A DNA stretch of 64,000 bases from Mucilaginibacter sp. PPCGB 2223 (lineage in GTDB: Bacteria; Bacteroidota; Bacteroidia; Sphingobacteriales; Sphingobacteriaceae): assembly GCF_001705515.1 (NCBI RefSeq), contig NZ_MDJS01000003.1, positions 124,001 through 188,000 of the forward strand, written 5' to 3'. The position numbers and the translations under genes were made by a program. Positions 43,504 to 54,037 of the stretch are shown one piece after another (position 1 is the first letter of the stretch; each line of letters starts with the position of its first letter). Below the pieces are notes generated by a model that was not told the DNA's origin, searched no databases, and saw only the letters and a program-made list of their open reading frames with translations.

Positions 43504-44917
43504 TACCTAAAAAACGCTTAGCCAGAAAATAGATCGGTATACCCAGCAATACAATAATTAAACCGCCTTTGGCGTACTCAGGTTTGTATAACAATAATAA
43601 AACGCAGAAAGCCACTCCCATTAAAATATAAAGCGCCGGTAACACGGGGTAACCAAAAGCTTTATAGGGCCGCTCGGCATCGGGGCGCTTAACACGGAGA
43701 ATGTAGATTCCCAGAATAGTGAGAATGTAAAAAATCACCACTACCAACGATATCATATCCAGCAAATTACCATAGCTTCCGCTTAACGATAACGCGCAGG
43801 CAACGATGCACTGTACCCATAAGCCAAACTCGGGCACCGCAAATTTGTTGAGGTCGCCGGTGCGTTTAAAGAACAAGCCATCCTTAGCCATGGTGTAATA
43901 AACGCGGGCACCGGCCATAATTAGTCCGTTATTACATCCAAAGGTCGATATCATGATCATAATTGCGATGATAGCCGTGCCGATATCACCAAAAATGACA
44001 TGCGATGCTGATACTGCTACACGGTCTTTAGCTGCGGTGGCAATATCATGCAAGGGCAAAACGCCGATGTAAACCACGTTTGCGCTTACGTAGATCAGCG
44101 TTACGATCAACGTGCCAAAAAACAGGCTTAAACCGATGTTACGTTTGGGGTTGGTCATTTCGCCGGCGATAAAGGTTACGTTGTTCCAGGCATCGCTGCT
44201 GAAAATCGAACCTACCATAGCTGCCGCAATAGCACCCAGTGCGGCCGACATGGTATAAGCCGCCACCGTAGCATTGCCATTTTTATCCAGGCCGTGCAGG
44301 TTCCAGGCATTTGTCCAGTTAGTGTGCCATACATCGCCTTTAAGGGCGATCAAACCGAAAACAATGAGCCCGAATAAACTCAGTATCTTAGTCAATGTAA
44401 AAATGGTTTGTATCCATTTGCCGCTTTTAACACCGCGTGTATTGATAAAGGTGAGTAATACAATAATGATAATAGAGACGCCCTGGGCGTGTGATATTTT
44501 AAGCGAACCTATATTGAAAAGAACAAGGTCTTCGCTCAAAGCAGGGAATAAATAAGCCGCAAATTTTGCGAAAGCCACACCTACCGCTGCAATAGTGCCG
44601 GTTTGTATCACCGCGAAAAAACTCCAGCCGTATAAAAAAGCGATCAGTTTACCATAGGCTTCCTTTAAATAAACATATTGCCCGCCTGCTTTGGGGAACA
44701 TGGCGCTTAATTCGCCGTAACTTACAGCAGCGGTCAATGTCATGAAACCGGTCAGCAACCAAACCACAATGAGCCACCCGGCCGAGCCAACATTACGGGT
44801 GATATCGGCGCTTACGATAAAGATACCGGAGCCGATCATTGAGCCTACAACAAGCATGGTGCCGTCTAAAAGGCTCAGCTCGCGCTTCATTTCTGGTTGT
44901 GGTGTTTCTGTTTGCAT
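43481..44917 (-). CDS. APC family amino acid permease (LAT-like)
   Basis: A 478-residue, 12-helix amino acid/polyamine/organocation transporter. The substrate-binding first helix is GTMLVVGSMIGSGIFIVSAD, followed by LIVVWLLTGFMTLTAAVSYG and ELSAMFPKAGGQYVYLKEAY. The sixth helix region has AMVGSIFSSDAWNNVTFIAG. The GSGIF unwound motif and the PKAGGQYVYL loop are typical of L-type exchangers. The precise substrate cannot be set. The gene ends inside the PBP4 start, so both may be cotranscribed; import of D-Ala or other wall-derived amino acids is a speculative link. Confidence 0.88.
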   Translation of the reverse strand: MQTETPQPEMKRELSLLDGTMLVVGSMIGSGIFIVSADITRNVGSAGWLIVVWLLTGFMTLTAAVSYGELSAMFPKAGGQYVYLKEAYGKLIAFLYGWSFFAVIQTGTIAAVGVAFAKFAAYLFPALSEDLVLFNIGSLKISHAQGVSIIIIVLLTFINTRGVKSGKWIQTIFTLTKILSLFGLIVFGLIALKGDVWHTNWTNAWNLHGLDKNGNATVAAYTMSAALGAIAAAMVGSIFSSDAWNNVTFIAGEMTNPKRNIGLSLFFGTLIVTLIYVSANVVYIGVLPLHDIATAAKDRVAVSASHVIFGDIGTAIIAIMIMISTFGCNNGLIMAGARVYYTMAKDGLFFKRTGDLNKFAVPEFGLWVQCIVACALSLSGSYGNLLDMISLVVVIFYILTILGIYILRVKRPDAERPYKAFGYPVLPALYILMGVAFCVLLLLYKPEYAKGGLIIVLLGIPIYFLAKRFLGNEEVSTT

Positions 44918-45160
44918 GGAGTCAGTTTAGGGTTTAAGTCACTAATCTATTTAAAAATTTAACAGGTTGATATTTTTAATTGGCATTTCATATTAAATAG
45001 TTACTTAATGTTACATTTTTCCATTTAAAACGCATGCGCAGCAATAAATTCAGAAGCGCTCAAATTCAAGAAATTAAATTTGGTAATTTGCTTGTTCTCC
45101 TTAATTTTACCGACTTTCAAAAGTATAAACCAATTTTTTCCTATTTCTATAATTGACCGT

Positions 45161-47395
45161 ATGGATTTTCTAAACAATTACTTAATTTATTTAATACCTG
45201 TATTTGGCCTGGTGGGTATTGTGGCTATGCTGATCAAATCGGCCTGGGTTACCAAACAAGAAACAGGCGATGCCAACATGACGGAGCTTTCGGGTTACAT
45301 TGCAGATGGGGCAATGGCCTTTTTACGTGCCGAGTGGAAGATACTAAGCTATTTTGTTGTTCTCGCGGCCATATTATTAGCATGGTCGGGTACTACGGTT
45401 CACAACTCGAGCCCGCTTATTGCCGGCTCGTTCCTGATAGGCGCATTTTTATCGGCTTTCGCCGGATACCTGGGCATGCGCATTGCAACCAAAGCAAACG
45501 TCCGCACTACACAGGCTGCTAAAACCAGCCTTGCGCAGGCTTTGAAAGTATCGTTTAGCGGCGGAACTGTAATGGGGCTGGGCGTTGCCGGTTTGGCGAT
45601 CATCGGCCTGGGCTCGCTGTTCATTGTATTTTTCAGGATGTTTATTAAAGTTGATGTTAACGGCGAGGATATGGCCAAGGCGCTTGATGTGCTGGCCGGC
45701 TTTTCGCTGGGTGCCGAGTCTATCGCCTTATTTGCCCGTGTAGGCGGCGGTATCTATACCAAAGCCGCCGACGTTGGCGCCGACCTTGTAGGTAAGGTTG
45801 AAGCAGGCATCCCTGAGGATGACGTGCGCAACCCGGCTACCATTGCCGATAACGTAGGCGATAACGTTGGCGACGTTGCCGGTATGGGTGCCGACTTGTT
45901 CGGATCGTACGTGGCAACTATGCTGGCTACCATGGTATTGGGCCGCGAGATCGTATCGCACGATCAGCTTGGCGGAATAGCCCCGGTTTTGTTGCCAATG
46001 GTTACTGCGGGCTTAGGTTTGATATTTTCGATAGTTGGCGCTGCACTTGTCAGAATAAAAGGCGAGCACGACAGCGTGCAGAAAGCGTTAAACATTGGCA
46101 ACTGGTCGTCAATCATATTAACTGCTATAGCTACTTATTTTGTGGTGCAATGGATGTTGCCCGCAGGCGATCTGTTCATGTCGCGCGACTTAGCCAACGG
46201 CGTACCCCGTGTGGGTGCATCATTTACCCGCGATGGCGTATTTATGGCCATCCTGGTTGGATTGGTGGTAGGCACCCTGATGTCGGTCATCACCGAATAT
46301 TATACAGCTATGGGTAAGCGCCCTGTGTTAAGCATTATCCGTCAATCATCTACCGGTCACGCTACCAACATCATCGGCGGTTTGGCTATCGGTATGGAAT
46401 CGACAGTACTGCCGATCCTGGTGTTGGCAGCCGGTATATTTGGTTCGTTCCATTTTGCAGGTTTATATGGTGTGGCTATCGCTGCCGCAGGTATGATGGC
46501 AACCACGGCAATGCAGCTGGCTATCGATGCTTTTGGCCCTATTGCGGATAACGCAGGCGGTATTGCCGAAATGAGCGGCTTGCCGCCGGAGGTACGTGAG
46601 CGTACCGATAACCTGGATGCCGTAGGTAATACTACCGCCGCTACCGGCAAGGGTTTCGCTATCGCATCAGCCGCGTTAACTTCGCTGGCCTTGTTTGCTG
46701 CCTTTGTGGGCGTTGCGGGTATTGCACATATCGACATTTACAAAGCCGACGTTTTGGCCGGGTTATTTGTCGGCGGTATGATTCCGTTCATCTTCTCGGC
46801 GTTGTGCATCTCGGCTGTCGGCCGTGCGGCCATGGCCATGGTTGAAGAAGTTCGGCGTCAGTTTCGCGAGATACCGGGCATTATGGAGTACAAAGCCAAG
46901 CCTGAGTACGAGAAATGCGTGGCCATATCAACCAAAGCTTCGATCCGCGAGATGGTTGCCCCTGGTTTGATCGCTTTGATCACGCCAATTATTGTAGGCT
47001 TTATTTTTGGCCCCGAAGTTTTGGGCGGTTTATTGGCCGGTGTTACCGTATCGGGCGTACTGATGGGCATCTTCCAGAGCAATGCGGGTGGCGCGTGGGA
47101 TAACGCCAAAAAATCGTTCGAAAAAGGTGTGGAGATCAATGGAGAGATGTATTACAAAAAATCAGAACCGCATAAGGCTTCGGTAACAGGCGATACCGTG
47201 GGCGATCCGTTTAAAGATACTTCGGGTCCGTCGATGAACATCCTCATCAAACTGATGTCGATCGTATCGCTGGTTATTGCACCGCACCTGAACCCGGCCA
47301 AATTGCCTCCGCCATCGGTAAAAAATAACCCTGTAAAAGAGATAAAAGCACCAACGGCCGCTATTACAAAATTAAATACGGCAAAATACCAATAA
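45161..47395 (+). CDS. hppA: Membrane-bound ion-pumping pyrophosphatase
   Basis: A 744-residue integral membrane protein of about 16 helices that couples PPi hydrolysis to H+ and/or Na+ transport. Start at the ATG at 45161 ([20 protein letters not shown]); the longer frame upstream is unlikely. Catalytic motifs: [60 protein letters not shown], and [16 protein letters not shown]. In [11 protein letters not shown], Ala at the position that is Lys in K+-independent enzymes indicates the K+-dependent subfamily. Ion specificity cannot be decided by eye. It stands alone and ends at a hairpin terminator. Confidence 0.95.
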   Translation: MDFLNNYLIYLIPVFGLVGIVAMLIKSAWVTKQETGDANMTELSGYIADGAMAFLRAEWKILSYFVVLAAILLAWSGTTVHNSSPLIAGSFLIGAFLSAFAGYLGMRIATKANVRTTQAAKTSLAQALKVSFSGGTVMGLGVAGLAIIGLGSLFIVFFRMFIKVDVNGEDMAKALDVLAGFSLGAESIALFARVGGGIYTKAADVGADLVGKVEAGIPEDDVRNPATIADNVGDNVGDVAGMGADLFGSYVATMLATMVLGREIVSHDQLGGIAPVLLPMVTAGLGLIFSIVGAALVRIKGEHDSVQKALNIGNWSSIILTAIATYFVVQWMLPAGDLFMSRDLANGVPRVGASFTRDGVFMAILVGLVVGTLMSVITEYYTAMGKRPVLSIIRQSSTGHATNIIGGLAIGMESTVLPILVLAAGIFGSFHFAGLYGVAIAAAGMMATTAMQLAIDAFGPIADNAGGIAEMSGLPPEVRERTDNLDAVGNTTAATGKGFAIASAALTSLALFAAFVGVAGIAHIDIYKADVLAGLFVGGMIPFIFSALCISAVGRAAMAMVEEVRRQFREIPGIMEYKAKPEYEKCVAISTKASIREMVAPGLIALITPIIVGFIFGPEVLGGLLAGVTVSGVLMGIFQSNAGGAWDNAKKSFEKGVEINGEMYYKKSEPHKASVTGDTVGDPFKDTSGPSMNILIKLMSIVSLVIAPHLNPAKLPPPSVKNNPVKEIKAPTAAITKLNTAKYQ

Positions 47396-47417
47396 AACTA
47401 TCCGTATTGTTACTTAA

Positions 47418-47443
47418 AAGGGATTCCCTAACCGGAATCCCTT
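47418..47443 (+). terminator. Hairpin after hppA
   Basis: Perfect 10-bp stem AAGGGATTCC/GGAATCCCTT with a 6-nt loop, 22 bp after the stop. The T-run is weak (CTTCGTTTT), so efficiency is uncertain. Confidence 0.7.
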
Positions 47444-47509
47444 CTTCGTTTTGCAATATATTTTAACTATGTTTGGAAAGTACATTAAATTAATACACTA
47501 AACTGACTG

Positions 47510-49066
47510 ATGAATTTATTTGTAAAGAAATCCATTGACACCTTAATGGCAGCCTCGAAAGAAGGCGAAAAAACATTAAAACGAACGCTCGGCGTAGGTT
47601 CGCTTATTGCATTGGGTATCGGCGCTATTATTGGCGCAGGTATTTTTGTGCGTACGGCTGCCGCCGCCGGCGAGCACGCTGGCCCTGCTGTAACCATATC
47701 GTTCCTTATTGCTGCAGCAGGCTGCGCCCTGGCAGGTTTATGTTATGCCGAGTTTGCCAGTATGATCCCGATCGCCGGTTCGGCCTACACCTACTCTTAT
47801 ACCACCATGGGCGAATTCATCGCCTGGATCATCGGGTGGGATTTGGTTTTGGAATACGCTTTAGGCGCTGCTACGGTAGCCATCGGGTGGTCGCAGTATT
47901 TCAATAATTTTCTCGAAACATTCTTTAATTGCCACATCCCGTTCGCGCTGTCGCATTCGCCGTTCGAGGTGTCGACAACAACCACGGGAATGTATGCGGC
48001 AGAAATAGGCACCCGCGGCCTGATCAACCTTCCGGCCATATTCATCCTGTTAATGCTTACCCTGTTGCTGATTAAAGGCACAGCCGAATCGGCAATAGTT
48101 AATAATATCATCGTTATTGTTAAGGTAGCCATCGTATTAATGATCATCGGTTTAGGCTGGCAATTCATCAACCCTGCCAACCATACGCCTTACATGATAC
48201 CCGAAAACGCGGGCGACGTAAAAACCAATACCGGTATTGTGCACTATGCCGATACGTTTAACCACGGATGGCTTGGGGTGTTACGCGGCGCAAGTGTGGT
48301 ATTCTTTGCATTCATCGGTTTCGACGCCGTATCAACTGCAGCACAGGAAGCCAAGAACCCACAAAAAGATATGCCGAAAGGTATCCTGATCTCGCTGGCA
48401 TTTTGTACTATTTTATACATCCTGTTCTCGCACGTATTAACCGGTTTGGCACCTTACAAAGAGTTTTTAGTAAAAGGTAAAGAGGCGTCGGTAACTTATG
48501 CCATCACTACTTTTATGACAGGGTACGGCTGGTTGGCCAAACTGGTTACCATAGCCATCTTAGCCGGTTTTTCATCAGTTATCCTGGTGATGTTACTGGG
48601 CCAGACCCGTGTGTTCTATACCATGAGCATCGACGGCCTGATCCCACCTGTGTTTTCAAAACTGCACCCTAAATTCCGCACACCATACAAATCCCAATTG
48701 TTCTTTTTTGTATTCGTATCGCTGTTTGCGGGTTTTATACCAGACAGTGTAGTAGGTGAAATGGTAAGCATAGGTACCCTGTTCGCTTTCGTACTGGTTT
48801 GTATCGGTATCCTGATCCTGCGCCGGAAAAGCCCTGATCTGGTACGTCCGTTTAAAACGCCATTATACCTCATCGTTTGCCCGCTTGGCGCTTTGATCTG
48901 CCTGGCTATGATGGGCAGCGAAGGCCTTGAAAACTGGCTGCGTTTGATTATTTGGATGGCTATAGGTATGTTTATCTACTTTGGTTATAGCATTAAAAAC
49001 TCGCACGTAAGGTTAGGTAAGACCGAAACCCCGAACGACCCGCCTAATCCACATTTTGTAGAATAA
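47510..49066 (+). CDS. APC family amino acid permease (cationic amino acid transporter type)
   Basis: A 518-residue transporter with 12-14 helices. KRTLGVGSLIALGIGAIIGA then GIFVRTAAAAGEHAGPAVTI (first two helices), CALAGLCYAEFASMIPIAGS, AYTYSYTTMGEFIAWIIGWD, VFFAFIGFDAVSTAAQEAKN and TRVFYTMSIDGLIPPVF are the hallmarks of the CAT/YfnA group. The N-terminal ~35 residues are cytoplasmic and basic. Broad or cationic amino acid uptake is likely. Its own hairpin terminator follows, so it is probably monocistronic. Confidence 0.9.
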   Translation: MNLFVKKSIDTLMAASKEGEKTLKRTLGVGSLIALGIGAIIGAGIFVRTAAAAGEHAGPAVTISFLIAAAGCALAGLCYAEFASMIPIAGSAYTYSYTTMGEFIAWIIGWDLVLEYALGAATVAIGWSQYFNNFLETFFNCHIPFALSHSPFEVSTTTTGMYAAEIGTRGLINLPAIFILLMLTLLLIKGTAESAIVNNIIVIVKVAIVLMIIGLGWQFINPANHTPYMIPENAGDVKTNTGIVHYADTFNHGWLGVLRGASVVFFAFIGFDAVSTAAQEAKNPQKDMPKGILISLAFCTILYILFSHVLTGLAPYKEFLVKGKEASVTYAITTFMTGYGWLAKLVTIAILAGFSSVILVMLLGQTRVFYTMSIDGLIPPVFSKLHPKFRTPYKSQLFFFVFVSLFAGFIPDSVVGEMVSIGTLFAFVLVCIGILILRRKSPDLVRPFKTPLYLIVCPLGALICLAMMGSEGLENWLRLIIWMAIGMFIYFGYSIKNSHVRLGKTETPNDPPNPHFVE

Positions 49067-49076
49067 TGAAATTCAA

Positions 49077-49101
49077 AATCCCGGAGCAACTATCCGGGAT
49101 T
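49077..49101 (+). terminator. Intrinsic terminator of the CAT-type permease gene
   Basis: Perfect 9-bp stem AATCCCGGA/TCCGGGATT with a 7-nt loop and then eight T residues, starting 10 bp after the stop. Confidence 0.9.
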
Positions 49102-49150
49102 TTTTTTGTTCATTATTTTGTAGCTTTAACCTAACCAAACCCTCAAACCT

Positions 49151-49747
49151 ATGAGCGAATATTTTACTTTCGACCCCAGGGAGATACTTTCGGTAACGCT
49201 GATCCTGTTTGCCATCATTGATATCGTTGGTACCATACCTGTTATTATCGAACTGCAGCGCAAAGCGGGTTCGATAGCGGCCGAAAAGGCCTCACTTGCA
49301 GTAGTATTCCTGATGGTGGTATTCCTGTTCGTGGGTAAGGAATTGCTGGGTATTATCGGCATCGATATCCCTTCGTTTGCTATAGCCGGTTCGCTGGTCA
49401 TCTTCTTTATTGCTTTGGAGATGATCTTAGGGCACAAATTCTTCAAAGAAGCAGAGGATGCGGAATCAGCCGAAACTACCTCGATGTCGATAGTCCCGCT
49501 CGCCTTTCCGCTCATCGCAGGCGCAGGTACCATGACCACCCTGCTTTCACTCAAATCGCAGTATCAGACGCAGAACATTTTGATCGGTATTTTTTTGAAT
49601 ACGCTGTTTGTATACCTGGTGCTCAAAAACACCTACCGTATCGAAAAACTCTTAGGTAAAACCGGGCTTGAAGTGTTACGCAAGGCCTTTGGTATTATCC
49701 TGCTGGCAATAGCTATCAAACTATTCAGGAGTAATACGCATTTGTAA
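49151..49747 (+). CDS. MarC family integral membrane protein
   Basis: A 198-residue, six-helix protein of the MarC/UPF0056 family: LFAIIDIVGTIPVIIELQRK, VVFLMVVFLFVGKELLGIIG, FAIAGSLVIFFIALEMILGH, VPLAFPLIAGAGTMTTLLSL, NILIGIFLNTLFVYLVLKNT and a last helix near GIILLAIAIKLF. The AFPLIAGAGTMTT motif is diagnostic. The role of MarC proteins is unknown; despite the name they are not established drug exporters. Single gene between a permease terminator and a minus-strand gene. Confidence 0.9.
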   Translation: MSEYFTFDPREILSVTLILFAIIDIVGTIPVIIELQRKAGSIAAEKASLAVVFLMVVFLFVGKELLGIIGIDIPSFAIAGSLVIFFIALEMILGHKFFKEAEDAESAETTSMSIVPLAFPLIAGAGTMTTLLSLKSQYQTQNILIGIFLNTLFVYLVLKNTYRIEKLLGKTGLEVLRKAFGIILLAIAIKLFRSNTHL

Positions 49748-49773
49748 AAAATCAAGAGTTAGAAGGTAAGATG

Positions 49774-50124
49774 CTATCTGCTTCTTACAAACCTTTTTTC
49801 AAAACCATAAGTCGCATATTTGTCTGTTGCTGAATCTGGATTAATGATGTAAAAGCTCAAAGGATCTGCTCCATATATTCTGTATTGCTTATAGTAGACA
49901 GAATTTTTATCAACAGCATAATTAGAGTGTCCTAATTCTTTAAAAGTTGCTGCATCTGCGCTATCTATGTAATTTATCCTTCCCTCGTCAGAATCTCTTA
50001 GCCACACATTATAATTATAGTATACTTTGCCGTTGTCTATTTCGTAACCATCCTGGCAACTTTTAAAACATAGACCAACAACGATCAATAGTACTCCGAT
50101 AATAGTTATTGTCGATCTTTTCAC
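49774..50124 (-). CDS. Small DKNYY-type lipoprotein or membrane protein
   Basis: A 116-residue protein with an N-terminal hydrophobic segment (TITIIGVLLIVVGLCFKSCQ), either a lipoprotein signal with a weak lipobox or a membrane anchor. It then has DKNYY-like repeats: NGKVYYNYNVWLRDSDEGRI and YAVDKNSVYYKQYRIYGADP, followed by LSFYIINPDS. The DKNYY domain is of unknown function. The region is visibly more AT-rich than its neighbours. It follows the rRNA methyltransferase gene by 11 nt on the same strand, so it could be the last gene of the guaA series or a later arrival. Confidence 0.7.
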   Translation of the reverse strand: MKRSTITIIGVLLIVVGLCFKSCQDGYEIDNGKVYYNYNVWLRDSDEGRINYIDSADAATFKELGHSNYAVDKNSVYYKQYRIYGADPLSFYIINPDSATDKYATYGFEKRFVRSR

Positions 50125-50135
50125 TCAGCTCTAAA

Positions 50136-51299
50136 CTACGTTTTTATCATCCTCGCCACAAACATCGTATCTGCCTTATGTTCGTAACCTTTTAACACGC
50201 TCGTCTTCTCCAACTTCAACCCAAACTCTTTGATCAAAAAATCAACCATATCCTCATTCTCGGCCTTGAATGCCGAGCAGGTAATATAGATCAGAGGCTT
50301 ACCAGGTTTAAGATATTTGATTACATTGGGTACAATACTGCGCTGCAGGTTTTGGAACGACTGTATCTTAAAATCCTGGAACTGGCTGATCATCTCGGGC
50401 GTTCGCCCCCAGGTGCCCGAGCCGCTGCAGGGTGCATCCAGGATAATGCCATCGAACTCGTAATCGTGCAGCTCCGGGTCGACGTTTTTAGTCAGGTCGA
50501 CCAGCTTTTTCTGATACTTACGCAAACCTGCCTGTTGAAAGCGCTCATCGAGGTTAGCTAAGATGGATTCGCGGATGTCGGATACCACGAGTTTCAGATC
50601 GGGCTGCAGTTCGTGCAGCAGCAATGATTTGCCGCCTGAGGCTGCACAGGCATCCCACCAGTGCTCCCATTTTTGCGGTTTGAAGAATTGGGCGGTTTGT
50701 TGCGACGACCTGTCCTGCACCTCAAACCAGTGCTTATCCGGGAAGATCAATTCGAGCCGGGTACCGTTTGGCAAAGCCAGGCATTGCTCCTCCTCTTCCC
50801 TGAACACTATTTCGGCTTTAGCCAAAGTGGCCTTTACCTGCGTTTCGAAACCTTTTAAAACACGGATATACAGATCGGGTTGTACAAAAAAAGATTTTAG
50901 AAAAACCTGTTTGTCGATGGATGGTGAAAGCTCGCCCGTCCACGGGAAAACATCTTCGAGTTTAAAGCCGGGATGTGCTTTTTTTACCATGGCCAGCTTC
51001 TCATCCAAACCAAAATGGATGCAGGCCGCCCATTCGGGTTTAAAGTGCGCAATGAAGGAGTTGGTTTGCGTATTGCATAAAAACTCGGCAACAAAAAGGC
51101 GTTCTTCGCTGGAAGTATTAAACAGCGCCTTGCCTAAACGGAAATAATTATAGATCAACCGGCCGGCGATACGCCTGTCGGTAGAGCCCATTTGTTTATT
51201 GAGCCTGTAAAAGCCAGGTAAAAACTTACCTAAGGGTGTATCGGCTGGGTATTCGCCCAATATACGCTCAAAAGTTTTTAGCTGGTTCAGGGCCTTCAT
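50136..51299 (-). CDS. RsmB/NOP2-family RNA m5C methyltransferase
   Basis: A 387-residue SAM-dependent methyltransferase of the Fmu/RsmB group, which methylates cytosine-5 in rRNA. The catalytic domain has WWDACAASGGKSLLLHELQP (SAM motif I), VVSDIRESILANLDERFQQA, FDGIILDAPCSGSGTWGRTP with the helper Cys of the PC motif, and KPLIYITCSAFKAENEDMVD with the nucleophile Cys of the TC motif. The N-terminal ~150 residues are a helical RNA-binding region unlike NusB. The first codons overlap the upstream lipoprotein gene by 4 nt. The target base is not determined. Confidence 0.9.
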   Translation of the reverse strand: MKALNQLKTFERILGEYPADTPLGKFLPGFYRLNKQMGSTDRRIAGRLIYNYFRLGKALFNTSSEERLFVAEFLCNTQTNSFIAHFKPEWAACIHFGLDEKLAMVKKAHPGFKLEDVFPWTGELSPSIDKQVFLKSFFVQPDLYIRVLKGFETQVKATLAKAEIVFREEEEQCLALPNGTRLELIFPDKHWFEVQDRSSQQTAQFFKPQKWEHWWDACAASGGKSLLLHELQPDLKLVVSDIRESILANLDERFQQAGLRKYQKKLVDLTKNVDPELHDYEFDGIILDAPCSGSGTWGRTPEMISQFQDFKIQSFQNLQRSIVPNVIKYLKPGKPLIYITCSAFKAENEDMVDFLIKEFGLKLEKTSVLKGYEHKADTMFVARMIKT

Positions 51300-52540
51300 T
51301 CTGCTTTCTTCAGTTCAAAATTCTGGTATCGCAGTACCGTCACACGGGTATTCACCCATCCATATGCGGCAGTTTTTATAAAGCCAAAATGGTTATTCAG
51401 CCCCTTGTACATTGCCTTATCCAGGTGAGCTAACGAATCGGCGTTTGCGCCAAGCAAATTACCAAAATAATACCCTTCATCAAAACCTTTAATGGCGTAA
51501 TCGCCGGGCGGCGTATGATAAACCCTTTTGTAATCGCGGATAAAGTTAACCGTAGCCTGGGCCTTGTAATCGATGTTATCCGATGTGGTGATGTGTGTTT
51601 TTAAGTTCTGTAAAAGCTCTGGCTTCAGGTAATCGAACTTGCTCCAGTTGGGGTGCCCGAATACGGTTACCGGGTAATTTTGCGCCACTTTTTCGAGCGA
51701 ACGCAAAGTAGTTACCAAAAACAGTTCGTCCGTTGCCGGGATGATAAATATGTTCTCTTCCGAAGTCGACATCTGCGGAAGCAAAGCATCGAAATTACCG
51801 CGGCTGATAATCGTACTGATCACCTGCACACGCTTTTTACCCAGGCTATCGATCGCCTTGTGAAAGGGCGTAATATATTTATTCTCATCGCTATAGCCCG
51901 ATTTGAGGATAAACACCTTTTTAGGTTTGATGCGATCGGTAATAAACCTCGCCGCAGCCCAGGCATGATACTCTAACGGCGGGATAACCGTAACCAGCTT
52001 ATTACTTTTAAACTGTGCCGGTGGCGCGGGCGATAAGGGCGAAACGATCAGTTTGTTGGCGGTAAAGTTCGAAGCAAATGCTGTGATACCTTCCGGGAAA
52101 ACCGGCCCCACGATCAGATCACTGGTACGCACTTTAGGATTGAAAGCCAGCAGGCGCGACTGTGTACCCGACTCTTTCGAATCGAAAACCAGCAATTTAT
52201 AATTGTTGCCTTTCGCCGTCAACGAATCGAGCGCGAATTTAAAACCCTGGTAATAATCCACCGCCAGATCGGCTTTGCTCAGGTTATCACGACTGGCGCT
52301 TGCACCTAATTCAAGTTCATCAAGGTTAAATGGCAGGATCAGCGCAATGGTCGACGTTTTGGCAACGACCGGTTTTGGCTGTACAAGGGGCTGTACCGGC
52401 TTAGCCTCGACATGTTTAGCTGCAGCTTTTTCCGTCGGGCGTATCTTGGGCGAACAGGCAGCCAGTAAAAGCCCTGCAAGCGCAAATACTACCCACCTAT
52501 TCCCACTCAATGGTAGCCGGTGGCTTCGAGCTGATGTCAT
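51296..52540 (-). CDS. Periplasmic-binding-protein-like (PBP1) lipoprotein
   Basis: A 414-residue lipoprotein ([20 protein letters not shown]) with a type I periplasmic binding fold: [100 protein letters not shown] and [20 protein letters not shown]. It resembles LpoA/amino-acid binding proteins, so it may regulate wall synthesis or bind a ligand; no ABC permease is nearby. The ATG at 52540 lies 44 nt inside guaA. A TTG at 52510 (giving MSGNRWVV...) is a shorter alternative, still overlapping by 14 nt. It ends in a 4-nt overlap with the methyltransferase gene. Confidence 0.78.
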   Translation of the reverse strand: MTSARSHRLPLSGNRWVVFALAGLLLAACSPKIRPTEKAAAKHVEAKPVQPLVQPKPVVAKTSTIALILPFNLDELELGASASRDNLSKADLAVDYYQGFKFALDSLTAKGNNYKLLVFDSKESGTQSRLLAFNPKVRTSDLIVGPVFPEGITAFASNFTANKLIVSPLSPAPPAQFKSNKLVTVIPPLEYHAWAAARFITDRIKPKKVFILKSGYSDENKYITPFHKAIDSLGKKRVQVISTIISRGNFDALLPQMSTSEENIFIIPATDELFLVTTLRSLEKVAQNYPVTVFGHPNWSKFDYLKPELLQNLKTHITTSDNIDYKAQATVNFIRDYKRVYHTPPGDYAIKGFDEGYYFGNLLGANADSLAHLDKAMYKGLNNHFGFIKTAAYGWVNTRVTVLRYQNFELKKAE

Positions 52541-54026
52541 AAACTACACGGTTAATACCTTTAACATTGTTGATGATCTCGTTTGATATTTTGGCCAGTA
52601 CGTCGTAAGGCAAATGGCACCAATCGGCTGTCATACCGTCCAGCGACTCTACAGCACGTAAGCATACCACATTTTCGTAAGTACGCTCATCGCCCATCAC
52701 CCCTACCGATTGTACCGGCAGGAAGATGGTTCCGGCCTGCCAAACTTTATCATATAACCCGGCAGCCTTTAAATTGTTGATATAAATCGCATCGGCTTCC
52801 TGTAAAATAGCCACCTTCTCGGGCGTAACGTCACCCAAAATGCGGATAGCCAATCCCGGACCAGGGAAAGGGTGCCTGCCCAGTATATTATTATCTATTT
52901 TTAAGGTGCGGCCAACGCGGCGCACTTCGTCTTTAAACAAAGTTTTAAGCGGCTCAACCACTTTCAGTTTCATAAAATCGGGCAACCCGCCAACGTTGTG
53001 GTGCGATTTAATGGTTGCCGATGGCCCTTTTACCGAAACCGACTCGATCACATCGGGGTAAATGGTACCCTGGCCCAGCCATTTCACATCGCTGATGGCA
53101 TGTGCCTCGTCGTCGAACACCTCGATAAATACACGGCCAATCGCTTTACGTTTCTTTTCAGGGTCGGATAGTTCCGCCAGAGCATCGTAAAAGCGCTGTT
53201 TGGCATCAACGCCTTTTACGTTAAGGCCCATGTGTTGGTACGAATCCAATACCGACTGAAACTCATCCTTACGCAGCAGGCCGTTATCTACAAAAATACA
53301 ATGCAGGTTTTTGCCGATAGCATGGTGCAGCAATACCGCCGCTACCGACGAATCCACACCTCCCGAAAGGCCAAGTACCACTTTATCATCACCTAATTGC
53401 GCTTTCAGTTGAGCAATAGTCGTTTCCACGAACGAATCCGGCGTCCAATCCTGCACACAACCGCAAATATCCACCAAAAAGTTTTGCAGCAATTGCTTGC
53501 CATCTAAACTATGGGTAACCTCAGGGTGGAACTGGATACCATAAGTCCGCGAGCCGCTAACCTGGTAAGCCGCCACTCGTACGCTATCAGTACTGGCGAT
53601 GATCTCAAAATCGTCAGCAATGGTTATAATCGTATCACCATGGCTCATCCACACCTGCGAGCCCGCGCCTATGCCTTTGAACAAGGGATTGCCGGGTTTG
53701 ATATAGTGCAGGTTAGCCCGTCCGTATTCGCGGGTGCTTGATGCCTGCACTTCGCCGCCATAGTTATGGGCCAGGTATTGTGCGCCATAGCATACCGCTA
53801 AGATGGGGTACTGTGCCTTGTATCTGGCATAATCAAATTGCGGTGCCTCTTCCTGCCGTACCGAATACGGGCTTCCCGAAAGGATAATACCTTTCACACT
53901 ATCATCAAACTCGGGGATGTGGTTAAAGGGGTGAATCTCGCAGTAAATATTGAGCTCTCTTACTCTCCGGGCAATGAGTTGGGTAAATTGCGACCCGAAG
54001 TCAAGAATGATGATTTTTTCTTGCAT
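52497..54026 (-). CDS. guaA: GMP synthase (glutamine-hydrolysing)
   Basis: A 509-residue enzyme that aminates XMP to GMP. N-terminal class I glutamine amidotransferase: [31 protein letters not shown], the nucleophile Cys in [18 protein letters not shown], and [11 protein letters not shown]. Then the ATP pyrophosphatase: [20 protein letters not shown] (P-loop), [12 protein letters not shown], and the dimerisation domain with [20 protein letters not shown] and PATIEWE at the C-terminus. Start at the ATG at 54026, because a perfect -7 box ends 3 nt upstream. It heads a minus-strand series with overlapping downstream genes. Confidence 0.97.
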   Translation of the reverse strand: MQEKIIILDFGSQFTQLIARRVRELNIYCEIHPFNHIPEFDDSVKGIILSGSPYSVRQEEAPQFDYARYKAQYPILAVCYGAQYLAHNYGGEVQASSTREYGRANLHYIKPGNPLFKGIGAGSQVWMSHGDTIITIADDFEIIASTDSVRVAAYQVSGSRTYGIQFHPEVTHSLDGKQLLQNFLVDICGCVQDWTPDSFVETTIAQLKAQLGDDKVVLGLSGGVDSSVAAVLLHHAIGKNLHCIFVDNGLLRKDEFQSVLDSYQHMGLNVKGVDAKQRFYDALAELSDPEKKRKAIGRVFIEVFDDEAHAISDVKWLGQGTIYPDVIESVSVKGPSATIKSHHNVGGLPDFMKLKVVEPLKTLFKDEVRRVGRTLKIDNNILGRHPFPGPGLAIRILGDVTPEKVAILQEADAIYINNLKAAGLYDKVWQAGTIFLPVQSVGVMGDERTYENVVCLRAVESLDGMTADWCHLPYDVLAKISNEIINNVKGINRVVYDISSKPPATIEWE

Positions 54027-54029
54027 GGG

Positions 54030-54037
54030 CAAAGATA
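54030..54037 (-). promoter_or_regulatory. -7 box for guaA
   Basis: Minus strand TATCTTTG, perfect TAnnTTTG, with CTTT about 20 nt further upstream. Only 3 nt separate it from the ATG, so guaA mRNA should be leaderless. Confidence 0.5.

Noticed and set aside
49774..50124. A recent horizontal transfer for the AT-rich DKNYY gene.
   Set aside because: There is no flanking repeat, integrase or tRNA. AT-richness alone is not enough in a genome where spacers and small lipoprotein genes are generally AT-rich.
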